Numbered from the stretch's first letter, positions 8,506 to 16,787 are shown. The stretch is DNA of 64,000 bases from Pseudoflavonifractor phocaeensis (GCF_021531375.1 NZ_JADYTU010000001.1:214151-278150), one strand, 5' to 3'. Notes: generated by a model from the sequence alone, not told the origin. Numbers and translations: made by a program.

Positions 8506-9677
8506 CAGTGGTTCAGAACCCGGACACGGATGACGCCGGGGATGGCCCGCAGCTCGTCGGCCACCTCGTCATTGATGCGGGTGTTCACATCCACCATGGT
8601 GTAGGCGTAGTCCTTCTTGGACTTGTTGGTCATGTTTTCCACGTTGATGCCGTCGCCGGACAGGATGGACATGATCTGGGTCAGCATGGCGGGCACGTTT
8701 TTGTGAATCAGACAGATGCGGGCGATGCCGCTCCAGTCCTGGGACACATTGGGCAGGTTCACCGAATTGACGATGTTGCCGTTGAGCAGGTAATCCTGGA
8801 GCTGGCGAGCCGCCATGACGGCGCAGTTCTCCTCGCTCTCCGGGGTGGAGGCGCCCAGGTGGGGCAGAGCGATCACGTTCTTGACCGTGGCGATCTTGTC
8901 GTCGGGGAAGTCGGTGACGTACTTGGCTACCCGGCCGGACTCCAGCGCGGCGATCATGTCGTCGTCGTTGACCAGCCCGCCCCGGGCCAGATTCAGGATG
9001 CGGACCTGGCCCTTCATCTTGGAAATGGCTTCGGCGTTGATGGTGTCCTTGGTGGCGCTGTTGTAGGGAACGTGAATGGTGATGTAGTCGGAGACCTTAT
9101 ACAGCTCGTCCAGATTCTTCACCACATGGACATGGCGGTCCAGCCGCAGGGCGGCATCCACGGACAGAAAGGGGTCATAGCCGTAGACGTCCATCCCCAG
9201 CTCCAGAGCCACGTTGGCCACCAGAGCGCCGATGGCCCCCAGGCCGATGACACCCAGGGTCTTGTGGAACAGCTCGGGACCCACGAAGGCGGACTTGCCC
9301 TTTTCCACGGCGGCGGCCACATCCACATTGGGGGAGTGGGCCTGCTCCTGGACCCAGTCGGCGCCGCCCAGAATGTCCCGGGAGGCGATGAGCATGGCGG
9401 CAATGACCAGCTCCTTCACTGCGTTGGCGTTGGCGCCGGGGGTGTTGAACACCACGATGCCGTGCTCAGAGCAGCGGTCGATGGGGATGTTGTTGGTGCC
9501 AGCGCCAGCCCGGGCGATGGCCCGCAGGGCGTCGGGGAACTCATAGTCGTGCATGGGGGCGGAACGGACCAGGATACCGTCCTCGTTTTCCAGATCCTCC
9601 CCAACCTGGAACCGGGTCTGATCCAGATAGGCCAGACCGGCCGAGGAGATCTTATTCATTGTCTTGATGCGGTACAT
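8505..9677 (-). CDS. serA: D-3-phosphoglycerate dehydrogenase
   Basis: A 390-residue NAD-dependent dehydrogenase catalysing the first step of serine synthesis. Substrate-domain sequence GAGTNNIPIDRC is followed by the Rossmann motif GLGAIGALVA, the catalytic Arg in LNLARGGLVND, and His in LPHLGASTPESE. The last about 75 residues form an ACT domain (NMTNKSKKDYAYTMVDVN), which usually mediates serine feedback. GAGGTAATGATTT precedes the ATG. It lies downstream of serC with the second inverted-repeat element between them. Confidence 0.96.
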   Translation of the reverse strand: MYRIKTMNKISSAGLAYLDQTRFQVGEDLENEDGILVRSAPMHDYEFPDALRAIARAGAGTNNIPIDRCSEHGIVVFNTPGANANAVKELVIAAMLIASRDILGGADWVQEQAHSPNVDVAAAVEKGKSAFVGPELFHKTLGVIGLGAIGALVANVALELGMDVYGYDPFLSVDAALRLDRHVHVVKNLDELYKVSDYITIHVPYNSATKDTINAEAISKMKGQVRILNLARGGLVNDDDMIAALESGRVAKYVTDFPDDKIATVKNVIALPHLGASTPESEENCAVMAARQLQDYLLNGNIVNSVNLPNVSQDWSGIARICLIHKNVPAMLTQIMSILSGDGINVENMTNKSKKDYAYTMVDVNTRINDEVADELRAIPGVIRVRVLNH

Positions 9678-9712
9678 AAATCATTACCTCGAATCGGTTT
9701 TATATTGTTGTT

Positions 9713-9990
9713 GTAAATTTTAGTTTAACGGGCCGATTGCGTTGTGGAGGCATGTAGGGCAAGGGCAGCTCCCATTTTCGATTCGTAGGAGTGGCCCTCA
9801 ATGGCCGCCCGTGGTCGCATCGTGAAGGTGTGCACCGGTAGGGCGGGGGCTTGCCCCCGCCGCGGCGGCCCCTTGGGGCCGCCCTACGGGCGGGGCGTCC
9901 AGAGGCCGCCCCCTACGAAGCCATATTGTAAACCGTGTGTATGGGGCGGCGTCCCCGACGCCCCATAATACATCCATAAACTAAAATTTA
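9713..9990. repeat. 278-bp terminal-inverted-repeat element, copy 2, inside the serC-serA operon
   Basis: It has the same ends as the copy at 2723-3002: TAAATTTTAGTTTA at the left and TAAACTAAAATTTA at the right (9977-9990). The interior is nearly identical apart from single-base changes, one missing C in a C run and an AA to TT change at a hairpin tip. It fills almost the whole serC-serA gap. Its right terminal repeat supplies the TAA stop codon of serC (complement of 9988-9990). Confidence 0.85.
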
Positions 9991-11076
9991 TCCGTTCTTT
10001 TTGTCAAAGTCCCGAATAAAGTCGCACAGCTTCTCCACGCCTTCCACGGGCATAGCGTTGTAGATGGAGGCCCGCATGCCGCCCACTTTGCGGTGGCCCT
10101 TCAGGTTGACAAAGCCAGCCTGCGTGGCCTCCTGGACGAATTTGGCGTCCAGCTCGTCGCTGCCGGTGCGGAAGGTGACGTTCATGCCGGAGCGGGAAGC
10201 CTTCTCCGCGTGGCAGCGGAACAGGCGGGAGTTGTCCAGAGTGTCGTACAGCATGCCGGAGCGCAGCTTTTTCAGCTTCTCCATGCCTTCCAGACCGCCC
10301 TGCTCAAGCACCCAGTCCAGAGTCAGGCCCAGCATGTAGATGCACCAGCAGGGGGGAGTGTTATACATGGAGTCCTTGTCGATCATGGTCTTGTAGTTCA
10401 TCATCAGCGGGGTGTAAGGCAGCTCGTGGCCGGCCAGATCCTCCCGAATGATGACCACGGTGAGACCGGCGGGGGCCATGTTCTTCTGCGCACCGGCGTA
10501 GATAATGCCGTACTTGGACACGTCCACGGGCATGGACAGGATGTCGGAGGACATGTCACACACCAGGGGCACGCTGCCGGTGTCGGGGACATAGTTCCAC
10601 TCGGTGCCGTAAATGGTGTTGTTGGCGCAGTAGTAGAAGTAGCTGGCGTCCTTGTCCAGCTTCAGCTGCTCCTGACCGGGGATGTAGCTGTGGTCCCGGT
10701 CCTCGGAAGAGGCAGCCAGGTTGATCTGGCCGTACTTCTTGGCCTCTTTATAGGCCAGGTTGGAGAAATTGCCGGTGACGGCGTAGTCCGCCTTGCCGGT
10801 CTTGCCGATCAGGTTCAGGGGGATCATGGAGAACTGGCCGGAGGCGCCGTTCTGGAGAAACAGGATTTTATAGCCTTCCGGTACATTCATGATCCGGCGC
10901 AGCTTTTCCTGGGTCTCCTCAAAAATCTGGACGAAAACCTTTGACCGGTGACTCATCTCCATCACTGACATACCGGAACCACGGTAGTTGGTGATTTCAG
11001 ACCCGGCGCGCTCCAGTGCGGACAGAGGGAGCATGGACGGGCCGGCGGAGAAGTTGTAAACACGCTGGTCGCTCAT
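9988..11076 (-). CDS. serC: Phosphoserine aminotransferase
   Basis: A 362-residue class V aminotransferase-fold enzyme converting 3-phosphohydroxypyruvate to phosphoserine (and serving PLP synthesis in some bacteria). Signature NFSAGPSMLP is near the N-terminus, PLP Lys lies in GAQKNMAPAGL, and GGMRASIYNA near the C-terminus contacts phosphate. AAAGGGGTTCTCCCAA precedes the ATG. The reading frame ends DKKNG, and its stop codon belongs to the adjacent repeat element, so the natural C-terminus may have been altered by a few residues. It heads the operon serC-serA-rhomboid. Confidence 0.96.
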   Translation of the reverse strand: MSDQRVYNFSAGPSMLPLSALERAGSEITNYRGSGMSVMEMSHRSKVFVQIFEETQEKLRRIMNVPEGYKILFLQNGASGQFSMIPLNLIGKTGKADYAVTGNFSNLAYKEAKKYGQINLAASSEDRDHSYIPGQEQLKLDKDASYFYYCANNTIYGTEWNYVPDTGSVPLVCDMSSDILSMPVDVSKYGIIYAGAQKNMAPAGLTVVIIREDLAGHELPYTPLMMNYKTMIDKDSMYNTPPCWCIYMLGLTLDWVLEQGGLEGMEKLKKLRSGMLYDTLDNSRLFRCHAEKASRSGMNVTFRTGSDELDAKFVQEATQAGFVNLKGHRKVGGMRASIYNAMPVEGVEKLCDFIRDFDKKNG

Positions 11077-11093
11077 TTGGGAGAACCCCTTTC

Positions 11094-11136
11094 AAAATAA
11101 AAAATCGCCCCGCTCCGCATAGACAGGGACCGGGGC
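11094..11136 (-). terminator. Attenuator-like hairpin at the 5' end of the serC message
   Basis: On the minus strand GCCCCG (11131-11136) pairs with CGGGGC (11107-11112), followed by a U-rich tract (complement of 11094-11106). It begins only about eight bases downstream of the -10 box, so the serC transcript would start with a terminator-like hairpin. I saw no competing anti-terminator or T-box motif. Confidence 0.55.
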
Positions 11137-11144
11137 AGTTTTTT

Positions 11145-11173
11145 ATTATAATAAAGGAAAACGGGGGTGTCAA
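11145..11173 (-). promoter_or_regulatory. Consensus sigma-A promoter for serC-serA-rhomboid
   Basis: TTGACA (11168-11173), 17-bp spacer, TATAAT (11145-11150) on the minus strand: a perfect consensus pointing at serC. Confidence 0.88.
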
Positions 11174-11230
11174 TCCTTCTGGGCGGGAAATGAGGCAAAT
11201 ATTTGTCAGATTTTGGGCAGTTAAACGAGT

Positions 11231-11497
11231 TTACCGCAGAACCCACTGGAGCATCAGGAGAAGCCCGAAGCCGGGGACCCCCAGCAGCCCCAGAACCAGA
11301 GCGTTGACCAGGTTGACGCCCAGACTGATTCCGGCCAGGCGGCCGATCTGGGAGAAGAGGGCCAGGACCGCCAGCCCCACCGACGAGCGCAGGGCCAGCC
11401 GAATCAGCTGGGCCAGGGGGCGGCGGAGGAGCAGCAGGGCGGCGCACAGCAGCAGCCCCGCCAGCCCCCAGGCGGTGTAGTCGGGCAGACCGCTCAT
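11231..11497 (-). CDS. bofA: BofA-like membrane protein (pro-sigma-K processing regulator family)
   Basis: An 88-residue protein with three hydrophobic segments. The C-terminal LGVNLVNALVLGLLGVPGFGLLLMLQ matches the BofA family pattern (N-x-x-x-A-x-x-x-G-x-x-G-x-P-G). In Bacillus BofA inhibits the SpoIVFB protease that activates sigma-K in the mother cell. Its ATG overlaps the stop of the yaaL-like gene by four bases (ATGA), the classical yaaL-bofA order. recR, the usual third partner, is not next to them. Confidence 0.8.
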   Translation of the reverse strand: MSGLPDYTAWGLAGLLLCAALLLLRRPLAQLIRLALRSSVGLAVLALFSQIGRLAGISLGVNLVNALVLGLLGVPGFGLLLMLQWVLR

Positions 11498-11733
11498 GGA
11501 GCGGCCTCCAGCTCCTTGACCCGCCGCAGGAGATAGTTGTATCGGGCCTGGAGGGCGTTGATCTCAAAGACGTAGGATTCGATGAGATCTCCGTCGCTGA
11601 CGTGGTTGAAGCTGCCGTAGGCCTGGTTGATGAGGGTACGGGTGCTGGCCAGAGAGGCCATGAGCTCCCGGCGCTCCGTGTCCCGGGGACTGGCGGGGCG
11701 GCGGAAGAAAAACGTGCGGGTCGGCTGTGCCAT
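11494..11733 (-). CDS. yaaL: YaaL-like DUF2508 protein
   Basis: A 79-residue soluble protein of the YaaL/DUF2508 type, with the core LASTRTLINQAYGSFNHVSDGDLIE followed by YVFEINALQARYNYLLRRVKELE, mostly helical. The function is unknown. Start choice: ATG at 11733 behind GAAAGGAGC; longer in-frame extensions upstream are low-complexity and lack a ribosome binding site. It is translationally coupled to bofA. Confidence 0.8.
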   Translation of the reverse strand: MAQPTRTFFFRRPASPRDTERRELMASLASTRTLINQAYGSFNHVSDGDLIESYVFEINALQARYNYLLRRVKELEAAP

Positions 11734-11839
11734 GGGCGTCGCTCCTTTCGGGAATAATAGATCTGGTAACATTCTATGGCTAGTCTGGACAAATATTCCA
11801 GCTTCTAACCGAAAGCAGCGTCCCCGGCTGGGAATATAA

Positions 11840-11870
11840 CGGCCGCCTGTCCATTGGGGACAGTCGGCCG
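11840..11870 (-). terminator. Terminator of the SLH-domain gene
   Basis: A long imperfect stem (CGGCCG outer, CTGTCC/GGACAG inner, 4-nt loop) starts 14 bp after the stop of the reverse gene and is followed on that strand by GTTATATT. Confidence 0.6.
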
Positions 11871-11884
11871 TCTCAATGACTGAT

Positions 11885-13045
11885 TTACGCGAGGATATAC
11901 TGTCGGAGCATGGCGGCGACTTCGGCCCGGGTGGCCTTGCCCTGGGGGTCCAGATTGCCGTTGGCCCGTCCGGACAGGATGCCGTTTTCCACGGCCCAGG
12001 CCATGGCGTTCTGGGCCCAGGCGGAGATGCGGGTGCTGTCAGGATAGGCGGAGAGGACGGCGGAGGAGGACTCCTTCCTGGGATCGGCCAGACGGTACAG
12101 CATCTGGGCCAGCTGCTCCCTGGTAATGGAGCCGTTGGGGTCGGTGCCGTCGGAGACCTCATTTTGTACGGCCCAGTTCTGGGCGGCGGAGTACCAGGGG
12201 GTGCTGCCGGCCACGGACTGGCCCTTCAGCTTGGCCAGAACCATCCAGAGCATGGCACGGGTGGCGTAGGCGTCAGGGGAGAAGGCGTCAGCGCCGGTGC
12301 CGGAGAAAAGCCCCTGCTGGAGCGCGTATTCCACCGTATCATAGTACCACGCGTTGGCCGCCACGTCGGAAGGGACGATGACGGAATCGAACAGGCGCAG
12401 ATAATAGCTCAGGGTGTATTCCTCCTGGTCCACGGCGGAGAGGTAGTGGACGGTGACAAAATAGAGAAGGGTCCTCTCGCTGGCGGGAGAGTAGGTGAGA
12501 CCGGGGACAGCATGGCTGTGTCCGTTGGAGGAGCGGGCCTGAAGGGCCAGCCGGCCCCGGGCTTTCAGCGTTTCAGCGGACAGAATATAGGTCTGGCCCT
12601 TGTTCAGCGCGTAGGAGGAGTGCTCCCAGGGGGCGGTGACGCTGTCCCGGGACACCAGCTGTCCGCCGGTGGTCATGATGTCGTGGACGGGAAGGTCCTC
12701 GCCGTCCAACATCTCATAGATGCCGTCATAGTTCAGGTCTGTGAGGTAATCTACCTCCACCCAGACCCGGTCGGCCTGGGGCTGGATATAGAAAGAGGTC
12801 TTTCCGGCGGCCCGGTTGATATTACAGCTGTACCGGACGGAGTCGTCCACGGTGAAAGCGCCGGCGCTGTCCCGGCGGTACAGCGCCACATGGAGGTCCA
12901 GAACGGGGGAGTCGGAGGTCTCCGCGTCGATCAGGAAGGTGGAAAAGGTGGTAGCAAGGGGATCGGCGGCGCCGGCCGGTAAGATCAAAGAGGCGGACAG
13001 TGCCAGGGACAGGACCAGGCACAGCCAACGTTTTGGTGCGTTCAT
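11885..13045 (-). CDS. Secreted protein with three S-layer homology domains
   Basis: A 386-residue protein with a signal peptide (cleavage near PAGAADP), a unique region of about 190 residues and three SLH repeats at the C-terminus (DVAANAWYYDTVEYALQQGL; STPWYSAAQNWAVQNEV; STRISAWAQNAMAWAVENGIL, each followed by an A-T-R-A/I-T-R-E-type segment). SLH domains bind pyruvylated wall polymers, so the protein is probably surface-anchored. The N-terminal domain is not recognised. Start ATG with GAAAGGAGC; promoter at 13081-13109. Confidence 0.88.
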   Translation of the reverse strand: MNAPKRWLCLVLSLALSASLILPAGAADPLATTFSTFLIDAETSDSPVLDLHVALYRRDSAGAFTVDDSVRYSCNINRAAGKTSFYIQPQADRVWVEVDYLTDLNYDGIYEMLDGEDLPVHDIMTTGGQLVSRDSVTAPWEHSSYALNKGQTYILSAETLKARGRLALQARSSNGHSHAVPGLTYSPASERTLLYFVTVHYLSAVDQEEYTLSYYLRLFDSVIVPSDVAANAWYYDTVEYALQQGLFSGTGADAFSPDAYATRAMLWMVLAKLKGQSVAGSTPWYSAAQNWAVQNEVSDGTDPNGSITREQLAQMLYRLADPRKESSSAVLSAYPDSTRISAWAQNAMAWAVENGILSGRANGNLDPQGKATRAEVAAMLRQYILA

Positions 13046-13080
13046 AGTAAGCTCCTTTCGGAAAACGAAGAATGATCTCT

Positions 13081-13109
13081 ATTATAGCGAAAAAACGGAC
13101 GATTGGCAA
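13081..13109 (-). promoter_or_regulatory. Sigma-A promoter for the SLH gene
   Basis: TTGCCA (13104-13109), 17-bp spacer and TATAAT (13081-13086) on the minus strand, about 36 bp before the start codon. Confidence 0.8.
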
Positions 13110-13186
13110 GGGAGAGCCGGGAAAGCACCATCCTACCATCCGAGAATCGACTTCAAACTTGAACGTAAACTTTTTTGAAAGAAGGG

Positions 13187-13238
13187 TTGACAACCAGACG
13201 AAACAGAATGTATACTCTGAACGTTGAAAGGTTTACAA
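13187..13238 (+). promoter_or_regulatory. bioB promoter with possible BirA operator
   Basis: TTGACA (13187-13192), 18-bp spacer and TATACT (13211-13216) make a good sigma-A promoter. GGTTTACAA (13230-13238) is a perfect BirA half-site, and the imperfect partner ATGTATACT (13208-13216) overlaps the -10 box with a 13-bp gap. BirA-type repression of bioB-bioY by biotin is common in Firmicutes; the spacing here is slightly short, so the operator is tentative. Confidence 0.55.
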
Positions 13239-13257
13239 CAGAAGGTGAAACTGAAAG

Positions 13258-14214
13258 ATGAAACATTTGGCCGAGGAAATTATTGTAGGCCGCCGTCTGG
13301 GGCGGGAGGATGACCTGTCCGTACTGGTGACGGCTGACCTGGAGGAGCTGTGCCAGGGGGCGGACCGGATTCGAAAGGCGCTGTGCGGCGACCGGTTCGA
13401 TCTGTGTACCATTATCAATGGGCGCAGCGGACGCTGCGGAGAGAACTGCAAGTTCTGCGCGCAGTCCTGCCACAACCACACCAACGTGGAGGAGTATCCT
13501 TTCCTGCCGCTGGAGGAGATCGTGGCCGAGGGCAAGCGAAACGAAGCCGCCGGGATCCACCGCTATTCCATCGTGACGGCGGGCCGGGGGCTGTACGGTC
13601 AGGAACTGGAGCAGGGACTGGCCGCCTACCGCCGGCTGAAGGCGGAGACAGGGCTGGCTCTGTGCGCTTCCCATGGACTCCAGACCCTGGAGGAGCTGAA
13701 AGCTATGAAGGAGGCCGGGGTGGAGCGGTTCCACGCCAACCTGGAGACCTCCCGGCGGTATTTCCCCTCCATCTGCACCACCCATACCTATCAGGACAAG
13801 GTGGACAACATCCTCCGGGCTAAGGAGGCGGGCCTCCAGGTCTGCTCCGGCGGCATCCTGGGCATGGGAGAGACCTGGGAGGACCGGATCGACATGGCTC
13901 TGAGTCTGGCAGAGCTGGAGGTTGACTCCATTCCCCTGAATCTGCTCAGCCCCATCCCGGGGACGCCCCTGGAGGGTGTGGACCCCATCTCCCGGGAAGA
14001 CGTGCTGCGTTCCGTGGCGGTTTTCCGGTACATCAATCCCACGGCCTGGATCCGGATGGCGGCGGGCCGGGGGCGGTTTGAGGACGGCGGCGAGGCGCTG
14101 TTCCGCTCCGGCGCCAACGCGGCCATCACCGGGGACATGCTGACGACCACCGGCACCAGCGTGGCCGGAGACATTGCCATGGCGGCCCGTCTGGGCTATC
14201 AGCTGGAAAAGTAA
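13258..14214 (+). CDS. bioB: Biotin synthase
   Basis: A 318-residue radical-SAM enzyme that inserts sulfur into dethiobiotin. The SAM cluster motif is CGENCKFCAQSC (CxxxCxxC, about residues 61-68), with further family sequence HANLETS, GILGMGET and AGRGRFEDGGE. It begins MKHLAEE; upstream GAAGGTGAAACTGAAAG is a weak ribosome binding site. bioY follows 16 bp later. No bioD, bioA or bioF is present, so the cell may salvage precursor or hold the other genes elsewhere. Confidence 0.95.
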   Translation: MKHLAEEIIVGRRLGREDDLSVLVTADLEELCQGADRIRKALCGDRFDLCTIINGRSGRCGENCKFCAQSCHNHTNVEEYPFLPLEEIVAEGKRNEAAGIHRYSIVTAGRGLYGQELEQGLAAYRRLKAETGLALCASHGLQTLEELKAMKEAGVERFHANLETSRRYFPSICTTHTYQDKVDNILRAKEAGLQVCSGGILGMGETWEDRIDMALSLAELEVDSIPLNLLSPIPGTPLEGVDPISREDVLRSVAVFRYINPTAWIRMAAGRGRFEDGGEALFRSGANAAITGDMLTTTGTSVAGDIAMAARLGYQLEK

Positions 14215-14230
14215 GGAAGGAAGAATCATT

Positions 14231-14785
14231 ATGGAAACGAAAACGAAAAGCAAGGTATATCCGCTGGCTATGACCGCTGTGATGGCGGCGGTCACCTGCG
14301 TCCTGGGTCCCATGTCCATTCCCATTGGCCCGGTGCCCATCTCCTTTACCAATCTGGCCATCTACATTTCCCTCTATCTGCTGGGATGGAAGCGGGGTAC
14401 CCTCAGCTACCTGGTCTATATGCTCATCGGCATGGTGGGCATGCCTGTGTTCTCCAATTACAGCGGAGGCATGGGCAAGCTGTTCGGCCCCACCGGCGGC
14501 TATATCATCGGCTTTATCCCCATGGCCATCATTGCCGGCATCGTCATTGATAAGTCCCGGAACCGCGGCATCCAGCTGGCGGGCATGATCGTAGGCACCG
14601 CCCTGTGCTATGCCTTCGGCACCGCCTGGTTCTGCTTCCAGGCGGGTTACGCCGTGGGCGCTGCCCTGGGCCTGTGTGTGTTCCCCTTCATTCCCGGTGA
14701 CCTGGCCAAGATGGTCATTGCCATGGTGATCGGTCCCATGATCCGCTCCCGTCTGGAGCAGGCCGGTCTGCATCCCGCTCACTAA
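14231..14785 (+). CDS. bioY: Biotin transporter substrate-binding subunit BioY
   Basis: A 184-residue integral membrane protein with about six membrane segments. It has the BioY hallmarks SIPIGPVPISFTNLAIY near the N-terminus and LFGPTGGYIIGF in the middle. BioY is the S component of biotin ECF transporters. GGAAGGAAGAATCATT defines the ATG at 14231. It is co-transcribed with bioB and presumably shares biotin control; the energising ECF module is not in the window. Confidence 0.93.
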   Translation: METKTKSKVYPLAMTAVMAAVTCVLGPMSIPIGPVPISFTNLAIYISLYLLGWKRGTLSYLVYMLIGMVGMPVFSNYSGGMGKLFGPTGGYIIGFIPMAIIAGIVIDKSRNRGIQLAGMIVGTALCYAFGTAWFCFQAGYAVGAALGLCVFPFIPGDLAKMVIAMVIGPMIRSRLEQAGLHPAH

Positions 14786-14809
14786 TCTCATCTGTTCCCG
14801 TTACTGCGA

Positions 14810-14843
14810 AAATGTCCCCGGTCCGTCAGGACCGGGGACATTT
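14810..14843 (+). terminator. Terminator of bioBY
   Basis: A long perfect stem AAATGTCCCCGGTCC/GGACCGGGGACATTT with a 4-nt loop, 25 bp after the bioY stop. The following stretch to 15005 shows no gene. Confidence 0.85.
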
Positions 14844-15005
14844 GTTTACATTCGAAAGCCGGGCGGACCCGGGCGGCGGGCCGTCCGTCAGCACAGATCG
14901 GCACAAGGATGGAAGATTGGGGGCAGTCCGCTGGGGTGCCGCCGGTACGTTCTCTGTGCCGGACGTCCGGCATGGCTGTGCTTCGGTGCGGTGGGAAAGC
15001 GTACG

Positions 15006-15428
15006 TTACCTGTCTTCTGCCTCACCCAATGCGCTGTCCATCAGCAGGACCAACTCCAGAACGCTGCGGAAGCTCTGCTCCCGGCCCTCCTCCAGCCAAT
15101 TGACGGAACCCTGCCAACTGGCATTCTGCCGAAAGATGACGCGTATGGCGAAGGTTGCCAGCGCACCCTCCTGAACCTCTGTAGCCGGAGCGTCTCCCGG
15201 TTTGCGTTTGGGGGGCGGTGCAAAGGCCCGTGCCGAGGTAAAGGACTGGGGGAGATTCATGACATCCAGCACTTGTTCCATCTTGACCAAAAATTGAGTC
15301 AGGCTTTGGAAGCGCTCACCCTCTCGGCGGTACGGGTTGAAAAACCGGCCGGCCAGAACGCCATTTGTGTAGGAGTCAACACAGACGATCGTGGTCCGAT
15401 ATTCGTTGCCCCGTATTCTGTTTTCCAT
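15006..15428 (-). CDS. Conserved hypothetical protein
   Basis: A 140-residue soluble protein beginning MENRIRGNEYRTTIVCVDSY, with a central LTQFLVKMEQVLDVMNLPQS helix pair and a C-terminal VNWLEEGREQSFRSVLELVLLMDSAL. Start: ATG at 15428 behind GAAAGGGGGCG; the longer in-frame extension is AT-rich and promoter-like (TATACT near 15470 on the reverse strand). It appears as a single gene between bioY and the pilus operon. The compact beta-alpha pattern resembles small proteins of unknown function from gut Clostridia; I cannot assign a family. Confidence 0.65.
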   Translation of the reverse strand: MENRIRGNEYRTTIVCVDSYTNGVLAGRFFNPYRREGERFQSLTQFLVKMEQVLDVMNLPQSFTSARAFAPPPKRKPGDAPATEVQEGALATFAIRVIFRQNASWQGSVNWLEEGREQSFRSVLELVLLMDSALGEAEDR

Positions 15429-15632
15429 GCGAGGGTCGCCCCCTTTCGTTCTTTTACGATAATAGAAGTATATCATACGAAAGTTACAAAACCGGTTACA
15501 TATCACAAAATCACATTCAGAACTCTGAAAAAATATGCCCAAAATGTAGGAGTAAAATTTAGGTAAAATTTACAATGGAGAGCGGGGGCGGCAATGTGTA
15601 CTCCCTGTGATGCTGTGCGAAACATATAAAAG

Positions 15633-15672
15633 GCCGGAAGTTTCCATCCATATAAGGAGGAACACTTCCGGC
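15633..15672 (-). terminator. Terminator of the pilus operon
   Basis: Stem GCCGGAAGT/ACTTCCGGC around a 22-nt loop, followed on the reverse strand by CTTTTATAT, 19 bp after the pilT stop. Nearby 15553-15574 contains a short tandem of GTAAAATTTA with no clear role. Confidence 0.7.
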
Positions 15673-15690
15673 TGAGTGGTTCAAGACAGG

Positions 15691-16755
15691 TCAGCGCAGC
15701 CCAAGGCGGCGGCGCAGCTGCTCCGGGTGGTCCGCGTGGTCCAGAGCCGTTTCCAGGGTGATCTGGCCGCCCCGGTAAAGGGATAGAATGGACTGATCCA
15801 TGGTCAGCATATCCTCGCCCCCACCGGCGGAGATGGCGTTGTCGATCTGATAGGTTTTGCTGTCCCGGATCATGCTGCGGATGGCGCTGTTCATGTGCAT
15901 GATCTCGTAGGCGGGGACCAGACAGCCGTGCAGGTCGGGGATCAGCTGCTGGGATACCACAGTATGGAGGACTGTGCTCAGCTGGATCCGAATCTGGTTC
16001 TGCTGGGCGGGAGGGAAGGTGTCGATGATACGGTCGATGGTGTTGACGGCGCCTCTTGTGTGGAGGGTGGCGATGATCAGGTGGCCGGTCTCAGCGGCGG
16101 TCATGGCCGTGCGGATGGTCTCGTGGTCCCGCATTTCCCCAAGCAGGATGACGTCGGGGGCCTGCCGCAGGCAGGCCCGGAGACCGGACAGGTAGTCGGC
16201 CGTGTCGATGGCGATCTCCCGCTGGCTGATAATACTTTTCTGGTCCCGGTGCAGAAACTCGATGGGGTCCTCCAGGGTGATGATGTGGCAGTTGCGGGTC
16301 TTGTTGATCTGGTCGATGATACAGGCCTGGGTGGTGGATTTGCCGCTTCCGGCGGTTCCGGTGACCAGCACCAGACCGTGGGCCACGCCGGCCAGACGAA
16401 TGACCTGCTCCGGGATATGAAGGGCGTGCCAGTCGGGGATATCAAAGGACACCACCCGGACTACGGCGGCCAGAGAGCCGCGCTGGCGGTAAGCGTTCAC
16501 CCGGAAACGGGCCAGACCGGGCACGGCAAAGGAGAAGTCGTCGTCTCCCCGGCGGCGGTAGTCCTCCATAGGCCGGTCAGCCAGGGCGTAGAGATCGGAG
16601 ATCAGCTGGCTGGTCTGAGGGGGGAGGACCTTTTCCGGGCTGATGGGACAGATGCGGCCGTCCAGCTTTTCGCTGACCGGACCGCCCGCCACGATAAAGA
16701 GGTCGGACGCGCCGTCCGTCACCGCGCGCTTCAGATAATCCATCAATGCTGCCAT
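15691..16755 (-). CDS. pilT: Type IV pilus retraction ATPase PilT
   Basis: A 354-residue GspE-superfamily hexameric ATPase that powers pilus disassembly. Walker A is TGTAGSGKSTT, the Asp box is TLEDPIEFLH, the Walker B region is VILLGEMRD and the His box lies in HLIIATLHT; the family IPD-type C-terminal core is complete. Start ATG at 16755 behind AAAAAGGAGG. It is the last gene of the reverse operon led by pilC. The assembly ATPase PilB and the prepilin peptidase are not in the window. Confidence 0.94.
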   Translation of the reverse strand: MAALMDYLKRAVTDGASDLFIVAGGPVSEKLDGRICPISPEKVLPPQTSQLISDLYALADRPMEDYRRRGDDDFSFAVPGLARFRVNAYRQRGSLAAVVRVVSFDIPDWHALHIPEQVIRLAGVAHGLVLVTGTAGSGKSTTQACIIDQINKTRNCHIITLEDPIEFLHRDQKSIISQREIAIDTADYLSGLRACLRQAPDVILLGEMRDHETIRTAMTAAETGHLIIATLHTRGAVNTIDRIIDTFPPAQQNQIRIQLSTVLHTVVSQQLIPDLHGCLVPAYEIMHMNSAIRSMIRDSKTYQIDNAISAGGGEDMLTMDQSILSLYRGGQITLETALDHADHPEQLRRRLGLR

Positions 16756-16787
16756 GAAAGCGCCTCCTTTTTCAGGTGTAGCGGAAC

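Noticed and set aside
8508..9716. 402-codon plus-strand ORF opposite serA
   Set aside because: Repetitive His/Gly/Val-rich shadow of serA's codon bias; also crosses the serA promoter side without ribosome binding site.
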